The translations under genes were made by a program, and so were the position numbers. Under the pieces are notes generated by a model. That model was given only the letters and a program-made list of their open reading frames with translations. It ran no database searches and had not been told where the DNA came from. DNA of 48,845 bases, taken from an uncultured Hyphomicrobium sp. Its GTDB lineage: Bacteria; Pseudomonadota; Alphaproteobacteria; Rhizobiales; Hyphomicrobiaceae. This document shows positions 26,506 to 36,020 of the stretch, piece by piece (the stretch's first letter is position 1; each line of letters begins with the position of its first letter). Location of the stretch: assembly GCF_902826555.1 (NCBI RefSeq), contig NZ_CADEFI010000027.1, positions 1 through 48,845 of the forward strand. The letters run 5' to 3'.

Positions 26506-27546
26506 ATGAGCATTTTCGATCGCATTCGCCATGCCGATCGGCCGAAGCAGGACGACGGCGAAGTCCGTCGCGGCGCAGTCAGCGGTTTTTCGTTGCGAAA
26601 GACGAAGACGCGTCTCGTCGATTGGGAGGTCTTGCGCGCGGATATCGCCGCCCATCTCGCCAACACGCAAATGTCCCTGGCCTCGCACGAGCACGGGTAC
26701 AATCTGCTTATCCCGGGTCACAACCCCATCGCGTTCAGACCGCCTCACAATGGCGCCGTCCTGCACAAGCCCGCGCACCCGTTCTTCTACGAAGAAACCA
26801 CTACGCTTCTCTTGAGCTTCCTGATTACGCGGTTCCAGACGTCGCTGTTCTTCGACATCGGGGCGGGCCTCGGATATTTCGCGCGGGTGGCGGCCTCTCA
26901 CATCAAGCATGCTCCGTCGGTCTATGCGTTCGAAATGCGCCCCGATCGCATGTCGCAGCTCGAGGCGAACATCGCAAACGACGCGTTCGGCGCTCGCATT
27001 CTCCCGCGGCTTGCGGGATTGACCGACGTCCATAAAGGCCCGACCGATATCTGGTATGCGAGCTCCATCCTGTTCGAAACCCGCCCGGACGCCGCCGATT
27101 ACAGGGAGCGCTGGCGCTGGCTCAAGTTCAATCTCCGCAGCGGCTTCAACGGTACTTTCACTTCCGCCAACGTGCCTATGACCAGCGTCGATCACGTTGC
27201 CGAGACCGCTGGTGCATGGCCGGATATCGTCAAGGTGGACGTTGACGGATACGAGGGCCGCGTTCTTGAGGGCGCTTTAAAGGTGCTCGTCACGCACCGC
27301 CCGTTCATCCTGCTCGAGCTGCACAAAGACAAAAAGCTGCGGTTTGGCGTGCGCCGCAGGGACATCGCCAATTCTCTGTTCGATCTCGGCTATCGCGCTC
27401 TGTTCCTGACCGACCATCAGGACCGCCTCAAGTGCGAGGTCGTGGAGGTGCGATCCGGCGATCCGCTCATCGACCGGCAAGAAACGGACCTCTTGCTTTT
27501 CTTCCACCCGGAATTCCAGCGCAACGACCAGGCCAACCCGCGGTAA
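26506..27546 (+). CDS. FkbM-family methyltransferase
   Basis: 346 aa from ATG 26506. SAM motif I is LFFDIGAGLGYFARVA (near residue 120), followed by VYAFEMRPDRMSQLEANI. The FkbM signature is PDIVKVDVDGYEGRVLEGAL (near 242) and PFILLELH. FkbM enzymes O-methylate sugars or small hydrophobic compounds, often in polysaccharide or LPS clusters. It ends 37 bases from the convergent dxs. The 68-codon upstream extension in frame is left out because homology and good composition start at MSIFDRIRH. Confidence 0.85.
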   Translation: MSIFDRIRHADRPKQDDGEVRRGAVSGFSLRKTKTRLVDWEVLRADIAAHLANTQMSLASHEHGYNLLIPGHNPIAFRPPHNGAVLHKPAHPFFYEETTTLLLSFLITRFQTSLFFDIGAGLGYFARVAASHIKHAPSVYAFEMRPDRMSQLEANIANDAFGARILPRLAGLTDVHKGPTDIWYASSILFETRPDAADYRERWRWLKFNLRSGFNGTFTSANVPMTSVDHVAETAGAWPDIVKVDVDGYEGRVLEGALKVLVTHRPFILLELHKDKKLRFGVRRRDIANSLFDLGYRALFLTDHQDRLKCEVVEVRSGDPLIDRQETDLLLFFHPEFQRNDQANPR

Positions 27547-27582
27547 CAGCGCGTCGCGACGCCGGCCAGAGCCTGCTTGGCG

Positions 27583-29493
27583 TCAGGCGCGGCTCGGGCT
27601 CGCCAACGCGTCGCGGCCGAGCGCTGCGAGCGCCGTGCTGACGATGTCAGGGGCGGCGAGAGCCGCACGCTCGTACATGCGTGCGGGAGAGTCGTGATCG
27701 ATGAACACATCCGGCAGCACCATGGTGCGCACCTTGAGGCCGCGGTCGAGCAGGCCTGCTCCGGACAAGTGCTGCAGCACGTGACTGCCGAAGCCGCCAA
27801 CGGAGCCTTCCTCGATGGTCACCAGCACCTCGTGCTCCTTGGCGAGGCGCGCGATCAAATCATGGTCGAGCGGTTTCATGAAGCGCGCATCGGCAACAGT
27901 GGTCGAGAGCCCCATGGCGGCGAGCTGGTCGGCCGCTTTCAATGCCTCGCCGAGACGCGCGCCGAGCGAAAGGATGGCAACGGCAGAGCCTTCGCGCAGC
28001 ACGCGGCCCTTGCCGATCTCCAACGGCCGTCCCTCCTCAGGACGCTCGACGCCCAGACCCTCGCCGCGAGGATAGCGGAAGGCGCAAGGCAGGTCGTCGA
28101 TCGCTGCCGCGGTCGCTACCATGTGCGTGAGCTCGGCTTCGTCGGCGGCGGCCATGACGATGAAATCCGGCAGGCATCCTAAGTAGGCGAGGTCGAACGA
28201 GCCCGCGTGCGTCGGACCATCGGCGCCGACGAGGCCGGCGCGGTCGATCGCGAAGCGAACCGGCAGGCGCTGGATCGCGACGTCGTGCACGACCTGATCA
28301 TAGGCGCGCTGCAAGAACGTGGAATAGAGCGCGCAGAACGGCTTCAAGCCCTCCGTCGCGAGGCCAGCCGCGAAGGTGACGGCGTGCTGCTCTGCAATGC
28401 CGACGTCGAAGGTGCGATCCGGAAACTCCTTGCCGAAGAGGTCCAACCCGGTGCCGTCCGGCATAGCAGCCGTGATGGCGACGATGCGCTTGTCTTTCCT
28501 GGCCTCAGCGATGAGGCTGTCGGCGAACACGCGCGTATAGGTCGGCGCGTTCAGCTTCGGCTTCACCTGCGCGCCGGTCACAACGTTGAATCGTGCAACG
28601 CCATGATACTTGTCGTCGGATGCCTCGGCCGGCGCGTAGCCCTTGCCCTTCTTGGTGACGACGTGGACGAGGATCGGGCCCTGCTTGGTATCGCGGACGT
28701 TCTTCAAAACCGGCAGGAGGTGGCCCAAGTCATGGCCGTCGATGGGGCCGACGTAGTAGAAGCCCAGCTCCTCGAACCACATGCCGCCTTGCCACAGATG
28801 GCGCGTGTACTCCTCCATGCGAGCCGCGCGACGCTCCCAGCTCTTCGGCAGGCGCTTGGCGAGCTGCTTGGCGAAGTCGCGCAACTGCAAATAGGTGCCG
28901 CTCGACGTGACACGCGCGAGGTAGGACGAGAAGGCGCCGGTCGGCGGCGCGATCGACATGTCGTTGTCGTTCAGGATGACGATCAAACGCTCATCGCGGG
29001 CACCGGCATTGTTGATGGCCTCGTAGGCCATGCCGGCACTCATGGCGCCGTCGCCGATCACGCAGATGACGTGGTTCTCTCCGCCCTTCAAGTCGCGGGC
29101 GACGGCCATGCCGAGGCCGGCCGAAATCGAGGTGGACGAATGGGCGGCGCCGAACGGGTCGTACTCGCTCTCGCCGCGCTTGGTGAAGCCGGAGAGGCCG
29201 CCACCTTGGCGCAGGGTGCGTATGCGATCGCGGCGGCCGGTCAGGATCTTGTGCGGGTAGGACTGATGGCCGACGTCCCAGATCAGGCGATCGCGCGGCG
29301 TGTCGAACACCCAGTGCAAGGCAACCGTAAGCTCGACGACGCCGAGGCCCGCGCCCAGATGGCCGCCGGTGACCGAAACCGCGTCGACGGTCTCGTGACG
29401 CAATTCGTCCGCGATCTGGCGAAGCGCGGACTCGGGATGCTTGCGAAGATCCTCGGGCGTTTCGATGGTGTCGAGGAGCGGCGTCTTGCTCAC
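27583..29493 (-). CDS. dxs: 1-deoxy-D-xylulose-5-phosphate synthase
   Basis: 636 aa, standard length. The thiamine-diphosphate motif is [19 protein letters not shown] (near 148). Family blocks are [29 protein letters not shown]-like [44 protein letters not shown] and [19 protein letters not shown]. It makes DXP from pyruvate and glyceraldehyde-3-phosphate, the first step of the MEP isoprenoid pathway, and also feeds thiamine and pyridoxal synthesis. The start is GTG 29493 with AAGGA about 12 bases upstream. In many relatives dxs is followed by tlyA and preceded directly by xseB/ispA; here neither holds. Confidence 0.97.
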   Translation of the reverse strand: MSKTPLLDTIETPEDLRKHPESALRQIADELRHETVDAVSVTGGHLGAGLGVVELTVALHWVFDTPRDRLIWDVGHQSYPHKILTGRRDRIRTLRQGGGLSGFTKRGESEYDPFGAAHSSTSISAGLGMAVARDLKGGENHVICVIGDGAMSAGMAYEAINNAGARDERLIVILNDNDMSIAPPTGAFSSYLARVTSSGTYLQLRDFAKQLAKRLPKSWERRAARMEEYTRHLWQGGMWFEELGFYYVGPIDGHDLGHLLPVLKNVRDTKQGPILVHVVTKKGKGYAPAEASDDKYHGVARFNVVTGAQVKPKLNAPTYTRVFADSLIAEARKDKRIVAITAAMPDGTGLDLFGKEFPDRTFDVGIAEQHAVTFAAGLATEGLKPFCALYSTFLQRAYDQVVHDVAIQRLPVRFAIDRAGLVGADGPTHAGSFDLAYLGCLPDFIVMAAADEAELTHMVATAAAIDDLPCAFRYPRGEGLGVERPEEGRPLEIGKGRVLREGSAVAILSLGARLGEALKAADQLAAMGLSTTVADARFMKPLDHDLIARLAKEHEVLVTIEEGSVGGFGSHVLQHLSGAGLLDRGLKVRTMVLPDVFIDHDSPARMYERAALAAPDIVSTALAALGRDALASPSRA

Positions 29494-29678
29494 GGTAGGG
29501 CGTCATCCTTCGGTCATGGAGCGATAAGCTCCCGCGAACCAACGGTTTAATGCGGCCCGCATATGCGAGCACTTTAGCGCCGAACATGCGGCGATTGAAG
29601 GGCCGAGGCCGGGCATAAATCCCTATGGGCTGCGGCACAAAGGTGCGGCATGCCTCCGGAGGCCGCCGCTGCCTACCG

Positions 29679-30620
29679 TCAATTCACCTGGCAGTTTTCC
29701 TCGTACTTGGTGCAGGCCTTGCCGTTGCCCCCGGAGCACTGGGCCTGCCAGGTCTTGCAGCCCGACTTCTTCCACGGCGCCACCTCGAAGCCCTGCTTGT
29801 CGTGCGGCCAGACGCATTTTCCGTTTTGCATCCGGTAGCCCTTGTTGCAGTAGCAGTCGCCCTCGGCGCTGCGATAGGCGTTCTTTCCGCAGTTCTGCAG
29901 GAGGACGCATTTGCCATTCTGCAGCTTGTAGTTCTTGGCGCACACCAGCGGCTTCTTCTTGGGGGCCGCCTGCTTCTCGGGCTGTTTCTCCCGGGTCTCG
30001 GCAGCCGGCCTTTGGGGTGCGTCATCAGCCGGGAGATGGACCAGCTCGACGGTTGCGGGTTCGGCAGCAGGCATGAAGATCTGCAGACAATCGCCGGGGC
30101 CGGTCGCCACCACCCAAGGATGGGTGCGGAACGTATCGAACGTCACCTGATCGCCGGAGTTCACGCCCCCGTAGTCCTGCAGCCTGCCGTCGAAATCGAC
30201 CCACATGAAGGACCGATACATTCCGGACTTGTTGACGAACGTGATCTTGGTCGGCTCTCTGGAATGCTCCGGCCGCAACCCGGAAAGCTCAGAGCACGGC
30301 CGCTCTCCGGCACGGGCCGATGACGGCGGGAGCGCCGGCGCTTCTGTCTGAGTCTGCGCCGGAGACGCCGGCTTCTCATTCAGCTTTTTGAGATAGGCGC
30401 GCGCCAGATCGGCGTGAAAACCTGTCGGATAGGTGTTCAGGAACGCGTTCCATGCGTCGACGGTGCCAAGCTCCTTGGCGCTGTTGAACGCATCCTTTTC
30501 CGCACTCGCCGCGGCGCCCGCGGATGGCGTGGCGTCCCCCGATACGGCCACCTGGGCGGGAACTGTCAGCGAAGCCAAAACAACGCACGCGACCCAAACG
30601 GCCGCTCGCTTCAACGCCAT
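29679..30620 (-). CDS. Exported protein with VHL-like beta domain and Cys-rich tail
   Basis: 313 aa from ATG 30620 (GGGGGG upstream). Domains in order: signal peptide (1-22); a helical AWxxFLxxYPxGxxAxxAR repeat unit (about 41-82) seen in exported caspase-like and TPR-type proteins; a beta domain (about 122-190) with FVNKS, WVDFDGRLQDY and HPWV; a Lys/Pro linker; and a Cys-rich part (226-313) with two copies of YxxQNGKCV. The WxxFDGxxQxY pattern and following HxW match the beta domain of human VHL closely. The Cys-rich repeats look like TIL/EGF-like modules. The function is unknown; a secreted binding protein is likely. It lies between xseB and dxs. Confidence 0.75.
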   Translation of the reverse strand: MALKRAAVWVACVVLASLTVPAQVAVSGDATPSAGAAASAEKDAFNSAKELGTVDAWNAFLNTYPTGFHADLARAYLKKLNEKPASPAQTQTEAPALPPSSARAGERPCSELSGLRPEHSREPTKITFVNKSGMYRSFMWVDFDGRLQDYGGVNSGDQVTFDTFRTHPWVVATGPGDCLQIFMPAAEPATVELVHLPADDAPQRPAAETREKQPEKQAAPKKKPLVCAKNYKLQNGKCVLLQNCGKNAYRSAEGDCYCNKGYRMQNGKCVWPHDKQGFEVAPWKKSGCKTWQAQCSGGNGKACTKYEENCQVN

Positions 30621-30718
30621 CACATCCCCCCGTCCGCACTGTGCTCCAAGCGCGGATAATAGTCGTGCTGAGCATTTTCAGCAAACGAAACGGGAGGGCC
30701 GCCCTCGCGATGCGCCGG

Positions 30719-30979
30719 CTATTCCGGGTCGAGAGGCTCGGTGCCGCGGGGAGCGCCGTCGGCTCCGACCGTGAGCTTCTCGACACGCGCTTCGGCCTGT
30801 TTCAAGAGCCGGTCGCAGTGCTCGCGCAAAGCCTCGCCGCGCTCGTAGATGGTGATGCTCTCCTCGAGCTCGACGTCACCCCGCTCCAGGCGGCTGACGA
30901 TCGTCTCGAGCTCCTTGAGCGCCTTCTCGAAGGAGAGGTCCTTGATGTCGGCGTGGTTCTTGTTCGGCAACTTGCTCAT
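30719..30979 (-). CDS. xseB: Exodeoxyribonuclease VII small subunit
   Basis: 86 aa from ATG 30979. The core [20 protein letters not shown], then [18 protein letters not shown], is diagnostic of XseB. It binds XseA to form the single-strand exonuclease ExoVII; xseA is not in the window. Longer in-frame starts up to 31039 add non-homologous residues. It lies 90 bases after the deacetylase-like gene and 98 bases before the VHL-domain gene. Confidence 0.95.
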   Translation of the reverse strand: MSKLPNKNHADIKDLSFEKALKELETIVSRLERGDVELEESITIYERGEALREHCDRLLKQAEARVEKLTVGADGAPRGTEPLDPE

Positions 30980-31069
30980 TTCCGTGCTGGTCCCGTGATT
31001 CTCAGGCCCGACTCTAGAGCTTCGCACGCGCCCGCGCACGCACTTGTTTCAAAGCGTAATATCAGTTGG

Positions 31070-32020
31070 TTAGGCGCCGAGATCCATGAGCGTCCGAACG
31101 TGGACGGCCACCGATTTGGCGAGCGCTTCGAGGTCATAGCCGCCTTCCAGCATAGACACGATGCGGCCGTGGCAGTGACTTTCGGCGGCCTTGCCGAGCG
31201 CTTCGGTCGCCCACATGAAATCGGCCTCGACGAGGCGCAGTCCGCCCAGGGGATCGCGCTTGTGGGCGTCGAAGCCCGCGGAGATGACGATCAGGTCCGG
31301 GCCGAAGTTGTGCAGCGGACCCAGGATCCGCGACGTGAACGCGTCGCGGAACGTCTCGCCGGCGTCGCCCTCGCGAAGCGGCGCGTTCCAGATGTTGCCG
31401 ACCCCGGTCTCGGATAGGTCCCCCGTGCCGGGGAACAGCGGCATCTGATGGGTCGAGCCGTAGAAGAGATCTTTGTCGGACCAGAAAATATCCTGCGTGC
31501 CATTACCGTGGTGGACGTCGAAATCAACGACGGCGACGCGCTCCGCACCATGACGGGCCCGCGCGTGGTGGGCTGCGATGGCGGCGTTCGAGAACAGGCA
31601 GAAGCCCATGGCGCGGTCGTTTTCGGCGTGATGGCCGGGCGGGCGCACCTGGCAGAAGGCGTTGGCGACGCGACCGCCCATCACCTCGTCCACGGCGTCG
31701 AGGCCGGCGCCGACGGCACGCACCGCCGCCTCGTAGCTGCCCGCGGACATGACGGTGTCGCCATCGAGATGCAGGCCGCCGTTACGCTTCTTCGCGACCT
31801 CGCCCGCCCCCTTGATGCGGGCCAGATGCCCGAGCGGGTGCACGCGCAGAATCGCCTCCTCGACGTCGTCGCGCAACGGAGCTTCGGCGCGCTTCAACGC
31901 GCTGTAGCTCTCGTGGGCCAATACGGCGTCGATGGCGCGCATGCGCTCCGGCCGCTCCGGATGGCCAAAGCCCGTGTCGTGATCGAGAAAGTCGGAATGT
32001 GTAATCAGCAGTGTAGCCAT
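31070..32020 (-). CDS. Histone-deacetylase-family amidohydrolase (AcuC/HdaH type)
   Basis: 316 aa from ATG 32020. Family motifs are GHPERPERM, VRPPGHHAE (the catalytic His pair), the zinc ligands in DFDVHHGNGTQ and SAGFDAH, and the catalytic Tyr in LEGGYDLEAL. All key residues are present. Bacterial members remove acetyl groups from polyamines or lysines; the true substrate is unknown. The neighbourhood deacetylase / xseB / dxs recurs in alphaproteobacteria, from memory. No signal peptide, so cytoplasmic. Confidence 0.92.
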   Translation of the reverse strand: MATLLITHSDFLDHDTGFGHPERPERMRAIDAVLAHESYSALKRAEAPLRDDVEEAILRVHPLGHLARIKGAGEVAKKRNGGLHLDGDTVMSAGSYEAAVRAVGAGLDAVDEVMGGRVANAFCQVRPPGHHAENDRAMGFCLFSNAAIAAHHARARHGAERVAVVDFDVHHGNGTQDIFWSDKDLFYGSTHQMPLFPGTGDLSETGVGNIWNAPLREGDAGETFRDAFTSRILGPLHNFGPDLIVISAGFDAHKRDPLGGLRLVEADFMWATEALGKAAESHCHGRIVSMLEGGYDLEALAKSVAVHVRTLMDLGA

Positions 32021-32105
32021 AGAGCGGTAAGCCTCGGGCACTCCCAGAGTTTCTTGTTGACCCCATGATAGCGGAGCAGTTCGTCCTGACCAGCGGTATC
32101 GACGT

Positions 32106-33620
32106 TCAAACGCGCGCGGGACGCAGCCGGTCCCAAAGCCAGCGGACGGCACGGATGGGCGAGGTGATCATATTCCAGAGCTGTTGCACCCCGAGCCAGA
32201 GCAGGGCGGGGATGCCGGCGAGCGGCAGGAACACCAGGAGACACGCGAGGAAGCGGGCCAACCGGGCTGCGGCATACCCGAGGCGTCCCGCGTAGTCCTG
32301 ACGCTGCTCGGGCGGCCAGATGCTTTTCCACCACGAAAACGTCACCTGCCAGGCTATCAGCCCTGCAACGATAGAGCCCAAATAGGCGAACTGGATGCCC
32401 GACGGGATGCCGGGCAAAATGCGGGCATCGAGTTCTTTCTCACGCTCCTGGTCGCGGGCGAAGACCTCGATCGACTTCACCGCAACGTGCCCCGTGACCT
32501 CGCCCAGCCAACTGTCCCAGCCGATCCAACTGCCGACCGTATCGGTGATGGGGGCCGATGGGGCCGGCGTCGGGAGGGCCGAAATGACGATGCGACCGTG
32601 GCTGCTCGGCGCGGCCTTGATGGTGAGCTCGCTGCCGGCGCCGCCGAGTGCGCTCAGAAAGTCGGCAAAGTTTGCGCGTTTCAAAGCCTCGTCGAGCCCC
32701 GCGACCTCGACCGTCTGCCAAAGCCAGTTGCGTCCGCCCGGCTGACGGGAGGCGCCGGTCGAGAGCAGCAAGAGATTGACGTCGGCGTCCTCGGCGGCCT
32801 TGACGAGCTTCACGATGTCGAGGCTCTGCTCGGGGCCGCTCGTCGAACGGAACGTCAGCACATTTCCCTCGATGCGGCCGGATATCATCGCGGTCTGCCC
32901 CTTGAGGCCCGAGAGGGCCGCCGGAAGTGCCGAGGGATCGACCTGATCGACGAGCGCGGCCTTGGTCGCCGGATCGAAGCGAGGCGCCGACGACAGGCGT
33001 TGCGGACCGCCCGTTTCGAGAGCCAACGTGCGGATGTTCGAGCGGTTGAGCGAGCGCGTTAGCCGATAGACGGTCTCGTCGAACAGCGCACGGTCGGCAA
33101 GGCTCAAGACGATGTTGGGGCGGAACTCGGCGGCCAGCTCATCGGCGCCGACGCGGCGCAGCTTGAAAGCCTCGTCGCCGACGACGACGTGAAGGTCGGC
33201 GTCCCTGGGCAGGTCCTTGAGGGCGGCACGCTGCGAGAAGACCGCGTCCTCGCTCAGATAGTAGGCCAGGCGGCCGCCGGGTGCCGCCTCGGGCGCCAGC
33301 GCGGCACCGACGCGAGCCAGCTCCTCGGGCGTGGCAGCGGTGAAGACCTGCCCCTCGCGATTGGCGAACTTCCAATGACCTTCCGGCGTAACGTGGGCCG
33401 CAAGCGCCGTGCCGCCGGTCACTTTCGGCAAGCCCGCTACATGGACAGCCGCGTTGTCGAGTGCACCGAGGCCCGATTTTCCGCTTTTGGAAGCGACCCC
33501 TCCGCCGCCTTCCGCCGCCTCGCGGGCGATGCGTGACAGCCAACCCGCGCTCACCGGCGTCACGAGCGCGACGCATACAGCAAGACCCAATGCTCCCAAT
33601 GCGAAGCGCATCGCCCCCAT
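32106..33620 (-). CDS. Unknown exported protein with C-terminal membrane segments
   Basis: 504 aa. Signal peptide about 1-25 (LGLAVCVALVTPVSAGW). The N-terminal region is Gly/Lys-rich. A long soluble region (about 60-360) has alternating strand/helix sequence (for example ADLHVVVGDEAFKLRRVG and ADVNLLLLSTGASRQ). At the end are two or three hydrophobic segments (about 408-430 and 450-480) and a basic tail. I do not recognise the family. The start at 33620 has GAGG. It is 16 bases after the acyl-CoA dehydrogenase stop, so probably in the same transcript. Confidence 0.72.
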   Translation of the reverse strand: MGAMRFALGALGLAVCVALVTPVSAGWLSRIAREAAEGGGGVASKSGKSGLGALDNAAVHVAGLPKVTGGTALAAHVTPEGHWKFANREGQVFTAATPEELARVGAALAPEAAPGGRLAYYLSEDAVFSQRAALKDLPRDADLHVVVGDEAFKLRRVGADELAAEFRPNIVLSLADRALFDETVYRLTRSLNRSNIRTLALETGGPQRLSSAPRFDPATKAALVDQVDPSALPAALSGLKGQTAMISGRIEGNVLTFRSTSGPEQSLDIVKLVKAAEDADVNLLLLSTGASRQPGGRNWLWQTVEVAGLDEALKRANFADFLSALGGAGSELTIKAAPSSHGRIVISALPTPAPSAPITDTVGSWIGWDSWLGEVTGHVAVKSIEVFARDQEREKELDARILPGIPSGIQFAYLGSIVAGLIAWQVTFSWWKSIWPPEQRQDYAGRLGYAAARLARFLACLLVFLPLAGIPALLWLGVQQLWNMITSPIRAVRWLWDRLRPARV

Positions 33621-33636
33621 CGCTCGCCTCTTCAGC

Positions 33637-35418
33637 CTAAACCGGCGCGGTCTCCGGCGTGACGCCGATCACAGCATGGCCACCGGACGTAACAATGGCA
33701 GAAAGGCCGGGTGCCGCGACGGAGATGTTCTCGGCAAAAAAGCGGGCAACCGCAACGGATTCCGCAGCATGCGGGCCGCCCTCCTCCAATCCCAAGAGAG
33801 CGCCCTTGGCGAGGTAATGCCCGCCCGCCGCGAGGCCGAACAAGCGCAGGTAGGGCGTTGCGCCGGCGAGTGCGAGATTGGGGGTATGCTCGATCGCCTC
33901 GACCATCCAACTGGTCGCCTCGGCAAAGGCAACCACGGTGGACGCGAGCCGCTGCCCCATGCGGCCAATCTCCTGGCGGTTCACCGTCTTCGCCCGGCGC
34001 GCGACGGTCTCGAACTCCTCGATCATATCCTTGATGAGCTGGCCACCGCCGAGCGGCAGCTTGCGCGTGACGAGGTCGATGGCCTGGATGCCGTTGGTGC
34101 CTTCGTAAATCGGCAAGATGCGCGCATCGCGATAAAACTGCGCCGCGCCCGTTTCCTCGATGAAACCCATGCCGCCGTGGACCTGCACACCCATGGACGC
34201 GACCTCGCAGCCGATGTCGGTCGCAAAGGCCTTGGCAACGGGCGTGAGGAGGGCTGCGCGGTCAGCCGCAGTGCGGCGCTCGTGCTCGGTCTCGGCGTGG
34301 TGCGACTTGTCGATCTCGGCGGCGGTGGCGTAGCAGATGGTGCGCGCGGCGCGCGTCAAAGCTTTCATGGTGAGCAGTGTCCGGCGGACGTCCGGGTGCT
34401 CGGCGATGGGCACCATGCCGGGCGCTTTCGACGTCGTGGAGCGGCCCTGGAGGCGCTCCCTGGCGTAGGAGACGGCGTGCTGCGTCGCGCGCTCGGCGAC
34501 GGCCACGCCCTGGATGCCGACCGCGAGGCGCGCCGCGTTCATCATAATGAACATGGTGTTCAAGCCGCGGTTTTCCTCGCCAATGAGGTAGCCGATAGCG
34601 CCGTCCTTCTCGCCAAACTTCATGACTGCGGTCGGACTGCCGTGGATGCCGAGCTTGTGCTCGAGGCCGGCACAGACGGCGTCGTTCTCGGCGCCGAGCG
34701 ATCCGTCGGCATTGACGAGACGTTTCGGCACCAGAAAGAGAGAGATGCCGCGCGTGCCCTCCGGCGCATCCGGCAAGCGCGCGAGCACGAGGTGGACGAT
34801 GTTGTCGGTCAGGTCGTGGTCGCCGTAGGTGATGAAAATCTTGGTACCGAAGAGGCGGTAGGTTCCATCGGACGCGCGCTCGGCGCGGGTCTTGATGACT
34901 GAGAGGTCGGAGCCGGCGTGCGGCTCGGTCAGGTTCATGGTGCCGGTCCACTCGCCGCTCACCATGCGCGGCAGGTAGCGCTGCTTGAGCTCATCCGAGC
35001 CACCGGCCCGCAAGGCATCGATGGCTCCCTGCGTGAGCAACGGGCAAAGGCCGAACGAAAGGTTCGCCGAGTTCCACATCTCGCATGCGGCCATGGCGAC
35101 GGTCTCGGGCAGCTCCTGGCCACCGAATTCCTCAGGGCAGGGCAGGGCGCTCCAACCGGCCGTGCGGAAAGCATCGTAGGCGGCCTTCCAGCCGGGCGGC
35201 GTGAGGACGCGTCCGTCGACCCAGCGGGACGGCGAGCGGTCGCCGGCTTTGTTCAAGGGCGCCAGCTCCTCGGACGCGAACTTGCCGGCCTCCTCGAGCA
35301 CCGCACGCAGTGTCTCGTCGTCAAGTCCGCGGACGGTGCCCTCGCCGGCCGTGCCCGCTGCATCGCCGGCGGTTCTCAGCGCAAGGAGAATGTCGTCGAC
35401 TGGAGCCTGGTAGCTCAT
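33637..35418 (-). CDS. Acyl-CoA dehydrogenase (DmdC-like, long form)
   Basis: 593 aa from ATG 35418 (AAAGGGA upstream). The N-terminal MSYQAPVDDILLAL and about 600-aa length mark the subfamily that includes DmdC (3-methylmercaptopropionyl-CoA dehydrogenase) and long AcdA-type enzymes. FAD/substrate motifs are MNLTEPHAGSDLS and GVQVHGGMGF. The catalytic Glu lies in PIYEGTNGIQA. It oxidises an acyl-CoA to its enoyl-CoA and passes electrons to ETF; the substrate is not certain. No DMSP genes are in the window, so a general fatty-acid role is equally possible. Confidence 0.9.
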   Translation of the reverse strand: MSYQAPVDDILLALRTAGDAAGTAGEGTVRGLDDETLRAVLEEAGKFASEELAPLNKAGDRSPSRWVDGRVLTPPGWKAAYDAFRTAGWSALPCPEEFGGQELPETVAMAACEMWNSANLSFGLCPLLTQGAIDALRAGGSDELKQRYLPRMVSGEWTGTMNLTEPHAGSDLSVIKTRAERASDGTYRLFGTKIFITYGDHDLTDNIVHLVLARLPDAPEGTRGISLFLVPKRLVNADGSLGAENDAVCAGLEHKLGIHGSPTAVMKFGEKDGAIGYLIGEENRGLNTMFIMMNAARLAVGIQGVAVAERATQHAVSYARERLQGRSTTSKAPGMVPIAEHPDVRRTLLTMKALTRAARTICYATAAEIDKSHHAETEHERRTAADRAALLTPVAKAFATDIGCEVASMGVQVHGGMGFIEETGAAQFYRDARILPIYEGTNGIQAIDLVTRKLPLGGGQLIKDMIEEFETVARRAKTVNRQEIGRMGQRLASTVVAFAEATSWMVEAIEHTPNLALAGATPYLRLFGLAAGGHYLAKGALLGLEEGGPHAAESVAVARFFAENISVAAPGLSAIVTSGGHAVIGVTPETAPV

Positions 35419-35567
35419 GGGATCCCTTTCCGTGCACCCGTTCGAATCGGGGCTGCCGTCTCGCGCCAATCATCGTGCGGAAGCCTTTCGAGCGCAACGG
35501 ACGACAAAGAGGCCGGAACACCGCCTCGCGCGCAATCCCGGGCCCGCCACGAAGCGGGCGCGCCTTA

Positions 35568-35930
35568 TCAACAGCGGGAGTTGCAGCTCAACCGACACTG
35601 CTGGCGGATGGACAGGCATTGGGACGTGTTGAGACCCGAGCAGGCGATGGTCTGGCAGGAGGAGCCACAGCGGGAGCGGCAAGCCGAAGAGGAGCCCATG
35701 CGCGAATAGAAATCCGACGAGGCGCCGGTGCCGGACCCACGCGGGGTCCTCAGGTCGGGCGCGAGCCGCGGCGTGGGCTGCACGCGGGGAGCCGGGACCG
35801 GCTTCACTCGCTCCTGGACGCCTCGCGAATAGCGATCCGCCGCCGAGACATCCGGCGCGACGAGACCCGCCGTCGCCAACAGGCACGCCGCCGCAAAGAG
35901 CCACGCCGCGGGCGATATCGTACGGGACAT
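35568..35930 (-). CDS. Small exported Cys-rich protein
   Basis: 120 aa from ATG 35930. Signal peptide about 1-28 (AACLLATAGLVAPDVSAA). A basic Pro/Arg-rich middle (about 35-65) is followed by a C-terminal 40-residue module holding eight cysteines (CRSRCGSSCQ, then C-x8-C-x6-C-x3-C-x3-C). The even number suggests four disulfides in the periplasm or outside. I do not recognise a family. It is divergent from the FAD-dehydrogenase gene. Confidence 0.65.
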   Translation of the reverse strand: MSRTISPAAWLFAAACLLATAGLVAPDVSAADRYSRGVQERVKPVPAPRVQPTPRLAPDLRTPRGSGTGASSDFYSRMGSSSACRSRCGSSCQTIACSGLNTSQCLSIRQQCRLSCNSRC

Positions 35931-36020
35931 TAACTGCGATTTTTGCGTCACGACCTCAAAGCCTGATATTGACTGCTGCAAGCGCTTCGCGCCTTTCCGA
36001 TCTTCTGCGGCAGCCCGTCC

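Noticed and set aside
33409-34902. 497-codon plus-strand frame opposite the acyl-CoA dehydrogenase
   Set aside because: Antisense shadow; the minus strand encodes the dehydrogenase with its catalytic Glu motif.
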